DNA from: Diploptera punctata
Lineage: Eukaryota; Arthropoda; Insecta; Blattodea; Blaberidae
DNA length: 64,000 bases
Assembly (NCBI GenBank): GCA_030220185.1
Contig: JASPKZ010004951.1
Location: 1,315,218-1,379,217, forward strand
Direction of reading: 5' to 3'
Position 1 is the stretch's first letter. Every line of letters begins with the position of its first letter. Both the position numbers and the translations under genes were made by a program. The notes beneath the pieces are model-generated. The model was given only the letters and a program-made list of their open reading frames with translations. It was not told the DNA's origin and ran no database searches. This document shows, in pieces, positions 1 to 10,049 of this stretch.

Positions 1-38
1 CAAGACCAGATATTGACTGCAGTCAATATCTGGTCTTG
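1..38. repeat. Perfect 38-bp palindrome at the window edge
   Basis: The first 38 bases equal their own reverse complement, centred on CTGCAG. The left half begins CAAGACCAGATATTGACTG. There is no loop, so it could extrude as a cruciform or be the inner end of a longer inverted repeat continuing left of the window. No gene is associated with it. Confidence 0.9.
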
Positions 39-600
39 AGAATGACAGCTTGGCTGTAGAAACTTGTTGACCATTTTAAACATTTATTGGTGAAATGGGC
101 ATATTGACTGTATATATATTTTAATATTGTATCACCAAGAAGATCAATTGTGTATTAAATTATAAACAAAGATATTTCATTTCTCAGAAATTCCTAGAGG
201 CACATGATGTTGAAGAAGAAATATGAAGAAACTTAGATAATACAGTGGATAATTTACTACATATTTATTTAAATTTTATCAGTTTTCTCTTTGTAATACA
301 GGGACCAATTAACATACAAAGTATTATCTTCTGATTTTTTAGATTATAGAGAAGAAGACAATGTGTTAATTAAAATTCAAAGACAGTTCTAAAAGGAAGA
401 TTATCTATTAGCTGGTAAAAGCTGTGTTTATGTTTGTATACTTAAACTTCTGTTATATTGTAGCTGAAATGTCAGGGAAGTAACACTAGGGAACAAAAAC
501 AATAATTTTTAAACCTTCAGCGGTAAAACAGCTGATTCTTATGGAAAATGATGTGCTGAATCTGAAAATAGCTTTAAACCTTTTTTTTTTTACTTGTGGG
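39..600. other. Unassigned AT-rich sequence
   Basis: No supported gene, tRNA-like box or recognisable transposase/reverse transcriptase. Bases 581-591 are a short T run. Nothing else is seen. Confidence 0.5.
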
Positions 601-844
601 CTTAATTTAAGAGATATTGAAGCAAAATAAAATTCAGCAATATTTAATTGGTATTGCAATCAATGGTAAAGAGAAAAATGTGTGCCGAACCGTGAAATTG
701 AACCCCGAACCTTCAGGTTATATTAATTTAATTGGTTTGATCCTTCCGGGAAATTCTCATATAAGACTTGAAAGCATAATAATAGTCTCTTCGACTGGTT
801 GCTGGCCAAAGGAAGGCAAGACCAGTGATGGGGCTGCCATCTTA

Positions 845-985
845 TGAGTTCAAATCGGATCCCCAAAGCTGTTTATAATTATATACCAAGAGGACAAAGA
901 TCACTGGGCCGTCCTATGAAACACTGGAGGGAAAATTTTCTATAGGATCATAACAGGCCTTGGCCTAATACTTGGAAGGAAGAAG
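845..985 (+). mobile_element. LINE 3' end fragment (GAA-tail family)
   Basis: The translated sequence reads PKAVYNYIPRGQRSLGRPMKHW, which matches the C-terminus of the better-preserved copies at 31099-31990 and 48270-49345 (IPKAAYNYSPRGRRSLGRP). It ends in a GAAGAAGAAGAA run at about 973-985, the same 3' tail as those copies. Only the last part of the element is present. The small open frame upstream (617-847) has no recognisable domain and is probably not a gene. Confidence 0.65.
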
Positions 986-1094
986 AAGAATTTAATTGGT
1001 ATTTTAAATGTCAAATAAAATATTGCAACTTTTAGGATAATGGAGGATACTTTTAGTCAAAATAATATTAAAATAAATTTAAATTACTTTTTAA

Positions 1095-1310
1095 GAATTA
1101 ACACTGAGGAATATACAGAAATAAATATAAATGGTTTGAACGTGTACAAAGAATGCCAAATAATCTTTTATCAAAAGATACTTTATTGTAGACCTGAAGG
1201 TTAAAGAAATGCAGGAAGACCAAAACAATGTTGGAAGGACGACCTGTAGCATATTGTGCAGCGGGGAGCACAACAGGCCAATAGGCCCATGCCTTGAAGA
1301 TGATGATACT
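1095..1310 (+). mobile_element. LINE 3' end fragment (GRPKQxWKDDL type)
   Basis: With frameshifts the plus strand reads KWFERVQRMPNNLLSKD, then RNAGRPKQCWKDDL. This is the usual end of many arthropod non-LTR retrotransposons (W-G-H-V-x-R-M, then GRPxxRWxDDL). Stops and frameshifts show it is dead. It lies just left of the Penelope-like fragment starting near 1335. Confidence 0.55.
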
Positions 1311-1334
1311 ATGAGGTATTATATATTTAATTAA

Positions 1335-1722
1335 AATTTTATCACCCCATCTCATATTCTTCTTCTTAGATCTGTTTTGGCATTTTCTTCTTCATTCCCA
1401 TCTTCAGTATTTTCATGACTGTTGTTTTGTCATCTTGAAGAGCTGCTTCCTGCCCCCCTCTGTTGTTAGACCAAAGAACCTCGAAATCAAATAATTTTCC
1501 CTGGGAATTTTAAAATTCATTAATTTCCTCTTTTCAATTTTTTTATGTAGATTTTTTTCCCAAACAATGAGTTCTTCGGGGGTTTCTATTTAATAATTTA
1601 GCCTTTTTTTAAGAAGATATTTTTCTGTTTATGCATGGGCTGCTACTGCAAATTTTTCTACTTCCCATTCTTGACATTCCTGAGATGTTCTTTCATTCTG
1701 GTTTTTATCTCCCTCTTAGGCC
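1335..1722 (-). mobile_element. Penelope-like element, 3' half of GIY-YIG endonuclease plus 3' end (part 2 of split copy)
   Basis: On the minus strand the sequence reads NERTSQECQEWEVEKFAVAAHAW and on to the element end. This is the GIY-YIG endonuclease tail of Penelope-like retroelements; compare EHLRNIKNGKIDKSAIAAHAW at 9560-9630. The rest of the domain is at 3138-3205. The two pieces were one copy, separated by a Harbinger-type transposon at about 1723-3137. The end near 1335-1350 carries the family's closing sequence, like ATATGAGGTGAGT in other copies. Several stops are present. Confidence 0.75.
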
Positions 1723-3137
1723 GGGCGCCCACTAAGATGATCGTGATATGATAGTGATACAACAAATACACTGATCCAACACGGACTATGACAGCAAAGT
1801 GACCTGACGCTCACTGGACTGATTCATAGTACAACATGTCGTCGGAGGACGAGGATGTTCTCGATCTAGTTTATTTAGCTAATATCAATTATTACAACAG
1901 AAAACGTAAAAGGCGATTCTGGGTGCATCCTTTTTGGCTTGCTAATGTAGAAGAAAGTGGTGCTTTTAATGTGTTCAAAGAATTAAATATGTATTAAATA
2001 ACAATTGGAAGAAATATAAGATGTCAGAAAAAAGAAAGTAATTTATTTATGAAGTTATTTAAATTTAAAAAAATAATAAATAAAGAAAATGACCAGCTTC
2101 ATGGGCTAGTGGTCAGCGTTTCTGACTACAGTTCATGAGGTCCCGGGTTCGATTCCCGGTCAAACCTTAGGAATTTTTCTTAAAGGGAATTATTCCTGTG
2201 GTTGCCCATGGTCTAGAATTCAGGTTAAGAACTCTCCTGGTGCTTCATTATCATTTATCACCCATCATATCATCGGGGTAACGTAACTCCGCCTTCCAGG
2301 TGCCCCAACCTAAGAAATGGATTATAATTCTGCCAAAGCCAGGGAAGAAAGCCACAAATGTCATAAGAGACAACCTGGTGGCATTAGACAAAAAAAAACA
2401 AATAAATAAAGAAAATAGATAAATGAAGGAGTCTATAATTACTGTTTGCATATTTGTAAATATCTCAATTACATAAATTCGTATGCAACGTCACAGTTGC
2501 TTTCCTACGATCATTTGTTCGGAAATTCACTTGTTACTTTTACATTTATTTATTTATTTATTGCGGGCAAGTGTGTAAAGAGTTTGACATAAGTTAAAAA
2601 TACTTTAATATTTTCATAATTGAGCTGTTATTGTAATCTATTTTGTGAATTGTGGGCTTGACAGAAAATAAATTATCATGGCATTAAAAAATGTTCGGAA
2701 ATTCAATTGTTAATTTTAATGAGTTTTTATTTTTAATAATACAATATTCATTATTTACCAGATTCCGACAATTCCTTGGCAATCCTATGCCATGCCTGAT
2801 CTTGAACATTTCTGTTACTGTATTGGTTCAATGTAGTATCATAAAGACAAGGATATTCTTTAATAAGTTCAACAAATGTTATATTGAAATCAGGATCGTC
2901 TCACATCTTGTACACTTGTATACGAGCAACTCACAACTGACACAACAAAAAGTGGAGCATGCAGCACTTTGAGCGACACAACACAAACAGTTGGTGTCAA
3001 GTTGCTGTCGTATCAGACGAATGGGCTTCTTGCAATTTGATATTACGGGTTATAAAGAAACATACACGCTAGCAACAAGCAAAGCAACAAATCCGTGTCT
3101 TGTTGCTGTCGCTTGTCGTTCCAGTGGGCGCCCTGCC
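1723..3137 (+). mobile_element. Harbinger (PIF)-type DNA transposon remnant, about 1.4 kb
   Basis: The two ends carry a 15-bp inverted repeat, GGC(C/A)GGGCGCCCACT at the left and its complement at the right, next to TTA (left) and TTT (right). This fits the 3-bp target duplication of Harbinger elements with one mutation. Near the left end, from the ATG at 1838, a short frame reads MSSEDEDVLDLVYLA, then RRFWVHPFWLANVEESGAFNVFKELNMY and a stop at 1996. That resembles the N-terminus of PIF/Harbinger nucleases. The catalytic DDE region is missing, so the copy is internally deleted. A tRNA-derived SINE lies inside it at 2093-2400. Confidence 0.7.
2093..2400 (+). mobile_element. tRNA-derived SINE (type H)
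   Basis: The tRNA-like head has an A-box-like GGGCTAGTGGTCAGCG and a B-box GGTCCCGGGTTCGATTCCC (about 2109-2156). It is followed by a unique body and a 3' region beginning GGGGTAACGTAACTCCGCC. The same 3' region recurs at 19633-19757, which defines a dispersed family. It ends in an A-rich tract (2389-2413) and sits inside the Harbinger remnant, so it inserted later. Confidence 0.7.
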
Positions 3138-3205
3138 TTTGTTTTCCATATGTAGACTTTCTCACATCCTCCACATTTAATCTGATAAATCCCTGATTTT
3201 CCTTT
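3138..3205 (-). mobile_element. Penelope-like element, start of GIY-YIG domain (part 1 of split copy)
   Basis: The minus strand reads GIYQIKCGGCEKVYIWKTK, the start of the GIY-YIG fold (GIYxIxCxxCxxxYIGxT), with the usual YIG glycine replaced by tryptophan. It continues at 1722 on the far side of the Harbinger insertion. Confidence 0.75.
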
Positions 3206-3488
3206 AAATGCAGAGAATGTGAGAAAGTCTACATAGGGAAAACAAAGACAATTTGAAAGCCAGAGTGAAGGAACATCTCAGGAATTTCAAGAATGGGGAA
3301 GTAGAAAATCTGCAGTAGCAGCCCATGCATGGTCAGAAAAACATCTTATTGAAAGAAAGGCTAAATTATTAAAACACATAGAAAAACCCAATAAACTCAC
3401 TGTTTGAAAAAAAAATCTATATTAACAAAATGAATAGGAGAAATTAATGAATTTTGAATTCCTTGGGAATATGATTTGGTTTTGAGGT
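3205..3488 (+). mobile_element. Penelope-like element, GIY-YIG endonuclease, plus-strand copy (part 1)
   Basis: The plus strand, with frameshifts, reads ECEKVYIGKTK, then a stretch matching KARVKEHLRNFKNGEVEKSAV, AAHAWSEKHLIERKAKLLKH and the linker to the end. It lies head to head with the minus-strand copy at 3138-3205. It is interrupted at about 3488 by an internally deleted LINE and resumes at about 3950. Confidence 0.7.
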
Positions 3489-3945
3489 TCTATGGTATCT
3501 TTACCTTGTCGTGATGGAGTGGCTTGCGTGCTTAAATGATCCTGAGAGCTATGCCGGCGTAGCATTGCTGCCGATAGGGTTACCCATGCCGGACTGGTCG
3601 AAGGTGATAAGCCAGATAAGTACCTTGGGCGAAAGAGTGATGATCTTTCACCGTAAAAATACAACCGTCAAGAAATGCGGACATGGGTTCATCTGGGGTA
3701 AAATTTTCCGGAGGTCAAATAGTCCCCCATTCGGTTCTCTGGGCGGGGACTACTTCAGGGAACCCATGTCAAAGATACCCAGTTGGTAGACCAAGAATGA
3801 GGTGGGAGAACAACATTAACTATGATTTGAGGGAAGTAGATTATACAGGGAATGATTGGAAAGCATTAGCTCAGGATAGGGATGTATGGAGAGCTTATGT
3901 CCGCGCGGCCATGAACCTACGGGTTCGATAGTGCCAGTGAGTAAG
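3489..3945 (+). mobile_element. Internally deleted non-LTR retrotransposon (family alpha), copy 1
   Basis: It begins with the family's 5' leader (ATGGTATCTTTACC...) and switches near 3780 straight to the 3' end. From there it encodes VGRPRMRWENNINYDLREVDY and on to AAMNLRVR, the shared C-terminus of this LINE family. The body (most of the endonuclease and all of the reverse transcriptase) is absent. Imperfect target duplications, GAGGTTCT at the left and GGGGTTCT at the right, flank it inside a Penelope-like copy. A second copy with the same 3' joining point is at 12932-13485. Confidence 0.75.
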
Positions 3946-3949
3946 TAGT

Positions 3950-4115
3950 AGTAAATTCGGGGTTCTTCAGTCTACCAACAGAGGGAGCATGAGGCAGCTC
4001 TTTAAGATGACAAAACAATAGTCGTGAAAATATTGAGGATGGAAATGAAGAAGAAAGTTCCAAAACCAGTAGAAGAATATGAGATGAGGTAATAAAATTT
4101 TACTTAAATAAAGGA
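3950..4115 (+). mobile_element. Penelope-like element 3' end (part 2 of the plus copy)
   Basis: It continues the copy of 3205-3488 with GGGGTTCTTCAGTCTACC and runs to GAGATGAGGTAATAAAATTTTAC near 4110. It is the inverted counterpart of 1335-1490. It contains a decayed hammerhead-like core, TTGAGGAT...AAAGTTCCAAAAC, at about 4035-4067. Confidence 0.65.
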
Positions 4116-4920
4116 AATAAATTTAATTCAACTGCTTATATATTAACAATAAAAAAACAAAAGCTTACTTTTATAATCAGAATTCCTGATCCCTTTCAGA
4201 AACTGGCAATAATCCCCCAATATTTCAGGATATCAAAGAATTTCATGATGTGCCCTGTTGAGATTGCTGGCAATCATATTTAAGAAATAACGAACGTTAT
4301 AGTAATGTGTTACTTAAAGATTCCTATTACTAAGAAATCTTTCTACCACTGTCTTGAGAGTAAGCCAGTTTCACATTTGTTACTTATTTTGAAAAGACAT
4401 TGTATTTTTAAAACTTCCTTATCTGTGGGCCAAAGGAAATAACTTAACTTTGAATATGTTAAACTTGCTTCCTTCAGAATAGAAGTAAAGTTGTTGAATC
4501 CTGAAATAAGAGGCCTGTGATAAAAAATTTGTTGGCTGTTTCATGCCAAGATTTTAATTGTGATGCTATTGAATCGAGTTTATAAAGATCATTAAATAGA
4601 ATACTACTTACAAATATTTCATTAATACTAATTTTATATGCAAGAAAATATTTGTGGGATTCACAATTGGGCTATATTTTACATTGCATTGATCTGGCAT
4701 GATTTCTTGCCTAGCTTTAAAAGTTATAATGTTTCTCTATTACATCTATTCCACAAACATATGAAGTAACAGTATTTGGCAAATCCTGCCTCCATTCGTT
4801 CAAGAAGTCCAAGCAACTTCAGGTTACCAGCTATTTTTCATGTTTACGGCTCAAAATTAATTAAATCAAGGATTAATAAAAATCAATTTGAATTGTGAGT
4901 ATTATTACATCATATATCTA
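4116..4920. other. Unassigned AT-rich sequence
   Basis: No exon, tRNA-like element or transposon protein is recognised. The right part grades into the LINE remnant at 4930-5200. Confidence 0.4.
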
Positions 4921-4929
4921 TGTTCTATA

Positions 4930-5200
4930 ACACAGAACTGCAGTATCCTCTAAAGATTTAATGGCATGTTTTAGTATAAAATTGAATAGTAGAGGAGATA
5001 GTGCATCTCATTGCTTTAACTTATCGTGAATTTCTAAAGTATCTGAAAACTGTTTACCTAAACACACACTATTCTTTGTGCCATTTAGATACATTTGAAT
5101 AAATCTAATTAATCTTTTTTAAGAATTCTGAAGTCCAGCAGGATACTATACAACTTTTTCCTCTTGATTGAATCTTATGCCTTTTTGAAGACTTTTACCT
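4930..5200 (-). mobile_element. Degraded reverse transcriptase fragment (LINE family alpha)
   Basis: The DNA aligns by eye with 27360-27600. Both contain TAAAATTGAA(T/C)AG, GAGGAGATAGTGCATCT, GTCTGAAAACTGTTT and TTTGTGCCATTTAGA in the same order. That makes it a minus-strand piece of the same reverse transcriptase with many stops. Confidence 0.6.
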
Positions 5201-6490
5201 GTACTAAACATAAAAATGAAATTACACTAACCAACAATAACATAACACTATGTTGTTTTAAAGAACAAAAACACTAGACTAAAAGAATTAATGATCTGTT
5301 GTAAGTATTCATCTCTAATTATCTCTTCAATTTGAACTTTTGCTCTGGCACTCCCATCCCAGCAAGGGACATTTAAGTAAAAAACATAATAGGTTTAGGG
5401 ACTAGGGAAACTCAACAAGTAAAAACATTTTCATGTATCTGTTCTAGAAGAGCTGTTACAGTCTCAATGGAATGCTGGTGTTCTCAAGGCATCTCTTCTT
5501 TGGATTGTTTCAATGATCTCTTTCCATGTGGCTAATACCATTGCAAACGTTATCAAGAATAATATTGTAATTATGTTTAAGCTGCACCTCATATTTATTT
5601 AATATTCATTCTACAAAATGTAAATAACAAACACGTAATACATATTTACGTAAGTGAAATTACTTTTAAAATATAAATAAAAACTGAGACATTGGTTTCT
5701 ATATATCAAAATTATATAAAAAAAAGCTCAATATTATTGTGGATGTAAAAGTTGTGTTCCCTAGTGTAATTTATATACAAAAATATGAAATTTGAAGAAA
5801 TAAACATTAGTTAAGTATTATTGTGGTAGCTGCAATTGAAGTGTGTTCACGAGACATGTGAAGTGAGTATTTGAAGTCCATGTTTTTTTATTTAGATTTG
5901 TAAATATTTTGAAGTTGTGTACAAAAACAAGACTGTAAATATGTTAAAGAACCATGGCCTAATAAACTAATTTATAAATGACTGAGGAGTCTAGCATTTT
6001 ATGCATTTGTAATTTTTATGCTAACCTAATAAATATTCAAGTAATTATAACATGTAAACATTCAATGAAGAATGAAATGTATGTATTATTAAAACTGTAC
6101 TTATTTCAATATAACTGAACACCTGGTTATGGCAACAGAGTGTGAAGCTGCAGAAATTGCAATTTGCTAGAAACTTTCTTTTCTCCCCAAGTGAAATGCT
6201 AGTTCTTCCCAATTTGTTTTCATAATGTAGTGAGTGGCCAGTATTGTTAAAGCCTGATTTAAGCAAAGTATACTGTGCTTTTCTAAGTAACCATGCATTC
6301 ATAACTTTTGTGTGCAGCAGGACTTCTCAATTCAATTTTCCGATGGGATACAAATGTTAGTTTTATAGTAGAGAGAAGTTTGCAGGGGCCATGGTTTATA
6401 AAATCATGATTTTTTTTAGAAATTTTATAAAATTATTTCATTTGAACTAGTTAATATACTGAAATAAGAATTTTTTTCTTAGTAGATTGA
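5200..6490. other. Unassigned AT-rich sequence 3' of NUDT14
   Basis: No supported gene. Short open frames here (for example minus strand 6045-6302) have no recognisable domain. I see nothing else. Confidence 0.4.
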
Positions 6491-6499
6491 AAGTTTTGG

Positions 6500-6640
6500 G
6501 AATTAACAGTGTATAAGAGAAAAATTTGTGTTTAGATTGGAGTTTCTCAGGTAGCTCAGTGGTAGAGTATTGGCCTAAAAAGTCAAAGGTTTTGGGTTCG
6601 AACTCTAGTCTGAGTGTATAATTTTTCCCTTAAAATATAA
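6500..6640 (+). mobile_element. tRNA-derived SINE type A, copy 1
   Basis: CTCAGGTAGCTCAGTGGTAGAG is a tRNA D-arm (A box) and GGTTTTGGGTTCGAACTC is a T-arm (B box). The anticodon stem is imperfect. The flanks (GTATAAGAGAAAAAT before, GTATAATTTTTC after) recur at 6917-7050, 14117-14265 and 20525-20690. It is therefore a dispersed tRNA-like repeat and not a single tRNA gene. Confidence 0.75.
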
Positions 6641-6859
6641 TTTATCCTTCAGTGAGAAGTGTTAAATTAATAATGAAAACATCGAAAGAAGCCCTACTGG
6701 CTTTATAAAGTAATGTTTAAATTTTCGTGAAAACAGCTGAGGATGGTGATGATGGTTACTGATATTGCAGTGCTGTGTTTAAAAAAAATGTATGAGGTAA
6801 GAATAATTCACGATTCATTTAACTCTTATTAATGTTTAAATTCTCAATAAATGTCTTCT

Positions 6860-7050
6860 TAATAAGAAGCCCGCCACTTGCGTGATAGAGCAAATGATCG
6901 TAGCATTTGGCACTCACGAATTAACAATGTATAAGAGAAAAATTTGCATTTAGATTGGAGTTTCTCAGGTAGCTCAGTGGTAGAGCACTGGCCTAGAAAG
7001 CCAAAGGTCTTGGGTTCAAAACCCAATCTGAGCGTATAATTTTTCTCTTC
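6860..7050 (+). mobile_element. tRNA-derived SINE type A, copy 2
   Basis: Same organisation as copy 1, with the A box at about 6967 and the B box GGTCTTGGGTTCAAAACCC at about 7006. The upstream 50 bp (GCCACTTGCGTGATAGAGC...) is shared with the copy at 14080-14130, so the repeat unit extends beyond the tRNA-like part. The cloverleaf would place AGA in the anticodon, but the type I variable loop and repeated flanks argue against a working tRNA-Ser. Confidence 0.75.
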
Positions 7051-7183
7051 AATTATAGTTTTACATGTGTTGATGGTCCAGTGATAGAAATATGCATTTT
7101 CTTAAGTTTTGAAATTATTTTAAGACTTTAACTTAGAGATATATAAAATTTTAATTTCTTAGCACACTAATCTAGAGCAAAAA

Positions 7184-7317
7184 TTGCCATGTCCTCTATT
7201 TCATCTGATATTTATAATTGGTAAGAAAAAATGCAGAATAGATTTTTCAGTTGCCATGTCCTCTATTTCATCTGATATTCATAATTGGTAAGAAAAAATG
7301 CAGAATAGATTTTTCAG
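7184..7317. repeat. 67-bp tandem duplication
   Basis: Two adjacent copies (7184-7250 and 7251-7317) of a unit starting TTGCCATGTCCTCTATTTC and ending GATTTTTCAG differ at only one or so bases (GATATTTATAAT versus GATATTCATAAT). This is a recent local duplication. Confidence 0.95.
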
Positions 7318-7319
7318 TG

Positions 7320-7744
7320 GGTCATCTTTAAAAAAAATGTGTTCTTGTTCTTGATAAAACTCATTGTACTGAAAATGCTCTCACAGATCCAAGTTTATCC
7401 ATACATTGTATGGAAACTCATCTATTTTACTCAGTTAAATAGTTCACAGACACTTAACTTAATGTTTCTCTAATTTAAATTTAATTTTGTTAAAGAATAA
7501 ACTATGTTCAAGCTCGTGCATAATGTCTAAAATGAGAGGCTTCCAAAGAAACTGAAAAATGGTAATTTTTCCTTCAACAATCTTTAATATTGAAATTAAC
7601 TCTTCTTTAAACATGCTTAAATATTATACAGATATTAGCTTTGCAGGCATGTAAGGCATGCAAGGGGAAACTTACCCATTCCACCCTCCTCCTAAATTAA
7701 TTAATAAAATGCCTATTTATTGCAATGAAAAAGAAGTTGGTAGT
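7320..7744. other. Unassigned sequence before a LINE insertion
   Basis: AT-rich. No gene, RNA box or transposon protein is recognised. Confidence 0.4.
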
Positions 7745-8302
7745 AACTAACTACATAAAGGCTGCGGAAAGGCTACTGTCTTTAACAGAGAGGAGACCCT
7801 TTAATTCCTTCCACCGAAGGCTTAAAGGAACCGACCTGGACAGTAACCTAGTGTCCAATCCCTCACCTTCTCGTGGTGCAGCTGTTAGTAATCATACTTA
7901 TGCATGATGAATGAAAGGGAAGGGCTACTCACCAACAAGCACTGGTCAGCTTGGTGAGTTTTTCTTTTTTGACCGAATTGGTATTACTTCTCTTTCCCAT
8001 ACCAATTCCCTCTTTCAACTTTTCTATCCAGTCTCCCTTGACTGACCTCTTGTTTCTTTCGACCCTGATGGTATTAGAGTATTCGAGGCCTAGGGGTTCA
8101 TTTCTCCTTCCTTCCTATGCCTACTTTCTCTCTATGGGTGATGTAACCACCACATGTGGTGCCTACTACTAAACAGTTACAACTAGTTTATTGTACTCCA
8201 AAACAAACATGTTTTCTACTAAATATTGGAGTGCAAGAGAGCGAATGATTTCATTATCAAGTGCTCGACATTAGATACCAACCAACCAACTAACTACATA
8301 AA
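7745..8302 (+). mobile_element. Internally deleted LINE (family epsilon), copy 1, with 15-bp target duplication
   Basis: AACTAACTACATAAA occurs at 7745-7759 and again at 8288-8302, flanking the insert. The body starts with a leader (GCTGCGGAAAGGCT...) shared with 22130-22578. It jumps at about 8218 to the last 65 bp of the coding end (AAATATTGGAGTGCAAGAG...), skipping the zinc-knuckle region present in the second copy. It ends with short AACC repeats. It cannot move by itself. Confidence 0.8.
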
Positions 8303-8690
8303 AACATTCACTCATCAATATGATATTGAAAGCAATTTCTTATGAAAATTATCTTCCTTACCAAGTTTTTTTATATAATAAGTCCCATACCTTTGTAAGG
8401 AGCAGCACATTTGGTTTCTTATTTGACAGAATATAGTGTTAACCAATATAACTGAAATCGGTCAATATCTTAACTCATAGTAATATATGTGTTCATTAGC
8501 ACTTTAGCATTATATAACCTGGCTACAATCTCCCTCTCCACTAAACCAGCACTTACTTCTCCATGTTCTGGGGATGCAAAATTGAGTCCTATATAATACT
8601 CAGTTTTTTATTATTTATCCACATTTAGTTGTTCTGCCTCTGTCAAAACTTTGAATGTTGGGAAAGAGGTTCATAATGCAACATGATACA
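8303..8690. other. Unassigned AT-rich sequence
   Basis: Nothing recognisable between the LINE insertion and the Penelope-like fragment. Confidence 0.4.
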
Positions 8691-8935
8691 AACTGCTAAT
8701 GCCTAATAAATGAGGTGAGTCTGGTGTCATCTTACCTTTAAACTTATTGTTTTCTATTTGCACCTGTTTTGATATCCCATGCATACCATTATCATTTTTT
8801 TCAGACTGTTGAATTTTGTTGTCGGCTGCCACTCCATCTTTTGGCTGACTGAAGAACTTGTAAATCAAATCTTTTTCCCCAGGAATTTCAAATTTCATAA
8901 TCCTGTATTTGTTCTTCTGGATGTAGATCTTGTCC
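8690..8935 (-). mobile_element. Penelope-like element 3' end fragment
   Basis: The minus strand reads KFEIPGEKDLIYKFFSQPKD. This corresponds to the segment just after the GIY-YIG domain in the other copies (IPREKEATYRITNH-like at 9740-9780). It closes with GAGGTGAGTCT near 8710. A SINE joins it at about 8936. Confidence 0.6.
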
Positions 8936-9105
8936 TGTGCCTTAGCTAAGTGGTTAAGGCAAGAGACCTTGGCACAGAGCTATGGGACTTGCACTGGTTC
9001 GGGTCCCCATGGAGGAAGAAATTCTCTCATGGAATTTCAGCCTGTATGAGACCAGTGCCCACCTAGAATCGTGAGGAATTTGGGTAGCTACAGGTTCTTA
9101 GCTAA
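8936..9105 (+). mobile_element. tRNA-derived SINE type B, 5' part
   Basis: The head has the A-box-like TTAGCTAAGTGGTTAAGGCAAG and the B box GCACTGGTTCGGGTCCCCATG. It is followed by the family body (TTTCAGCCTGTATGAGACC, GTGAGGAATTTGGGTAGCTACAGG). The full-length minus copy is at 14691-15023. It breaks off near 9105 at a fragment of LINE family alpha. Confidence 0.75.
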
Positions 9106-9195
9106 CTACTGGGCACTTTCCCTTTGTTTTTCCTACAAAAAGTTTCCATGCCCCTCTTCCATTCACATTCATACTCCATGTCCTGCATATTGCAG
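9105..9195 (-). mobile_element. LINE family alpha fragment
   Basis: GGGCACTTTCCCT, CCTACAAAAAGTTTCCATGCCC and CATGTCCTG match the reverse complement of the family's GHVxRM...GKPEGKRPVG coding end, as in 26665-26750. Confidence 0.6.
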
Positions 9196-9469
9196 TACAT
9201 GTTTACTCTAATAAAGATATTACCACCACATTCACCCAACACATCATGAGCTTTTTTCCTCTAAATTCCATTCTCAGAAAAATAGGACCAGCAATTCTTT
9301 GAGGGAAGAAAGTAGAGTTATAAAGTATTGATAATAATGGCATGTAGAGTTTTGAAACCATGGTCTGCAATAAAACTACAAATATGAGATGAGTCACAAA
9401 TAATCTAATTCATAATAATTAATTATGTGGTATTTTTGTTACTCTGCATTATCATCCTAAGTGGTTATG

Positions 9470-9892
9470 GTAATAGGTAATATAGAAATATCAAATTGAT
9501 TGCAAAGATTGTGAAAAAAATATACATTGGAAAAAACAAAAAGGAACTTGAACACAAGAATGAAAGAACACCTTAGAAATATTAAAAATGGGAAAATAGA
9601 TAAATCTGCAATAGCTGCACATGCATGGTCAGAAAAACACAGAATCAAAGCAAAGGTCAAATTATTAAAACATATAAGTTTAATGTTAGGGAGAAGATTC
9701 ACATATAGAAAAATAAAATAAAAATAATGAATTTTCAAATTCCCAGGGAAAAAGAAGCTACCTACAGGATCACCAATCACTAATTCAACAATTAGATGAA
9801 ATTGAAGATAATATGCAGAAATATTGAAACATGTCTTTGAGAAATGTACAATTATGAGGTGAGGTGTTAAATTCTAACTCAATTATTAATTA
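9470..9892 (+). mobile_element. Penelope-like element, GIY-YIG endonuclease and 3' end
   Basis: An open segment reads DCEKNIHWKKQ (frameshifted), then KRNLNTRMKEHLRNIKNGKI, DKSAIAAHAWSEKHRIKAKV and KLLKH. This is the GIY-YIG endonuclease of Penelope-like retroelements, here only the 3' half of the ORF. After it comes the family 3' end with a hammerhead-like motif at 9802-9835 and the closing ATTATGAGGTGAGG. It ends only a few bases before the stop codon of NUDT14 on the other strand, so it probably lies in that gene's 3' UTR. Confidence 0.75.
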
Positions 9893-9894
9893 AA

Positions 9895-10049
9895 TCAACA
9901 GGTATTTGCTTTATTTTGTAAAAACCAAAGTAGACCAAATAGTAATCCTCCAGGACTTAGTACAACACCTTTACTCAAGTATTTCTTTGCTTCAGGAATA
10001 GTCATTTCCACAGTTTCAATGTATTCGCCTTCTTCTAAATTTCCTCCAC
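9895..10049 (-). CDS. NUDT14: NUDT14 exon 6 (stop codon)
   Basis: A 155-bp terminal exon follows acceptor AAATTTACAG. It encodes GGGNLEEGEYIETVEMTI, then PEAKKYLSKG, GGLLFGLLWFLQNKANTC and TGA. No canonical AATAAA is evident just downstream on the minus strand; a Penelope-like fragment begins at once. The real polyadenylation site is not clear. Confidence 0.9.

Noticed and set aside
6540..6620. A functional tRNA gene
   Set aside because: Imperfect anticodon stem, and flanks repeated at several other loci. It is a tRNA-derived SINE.
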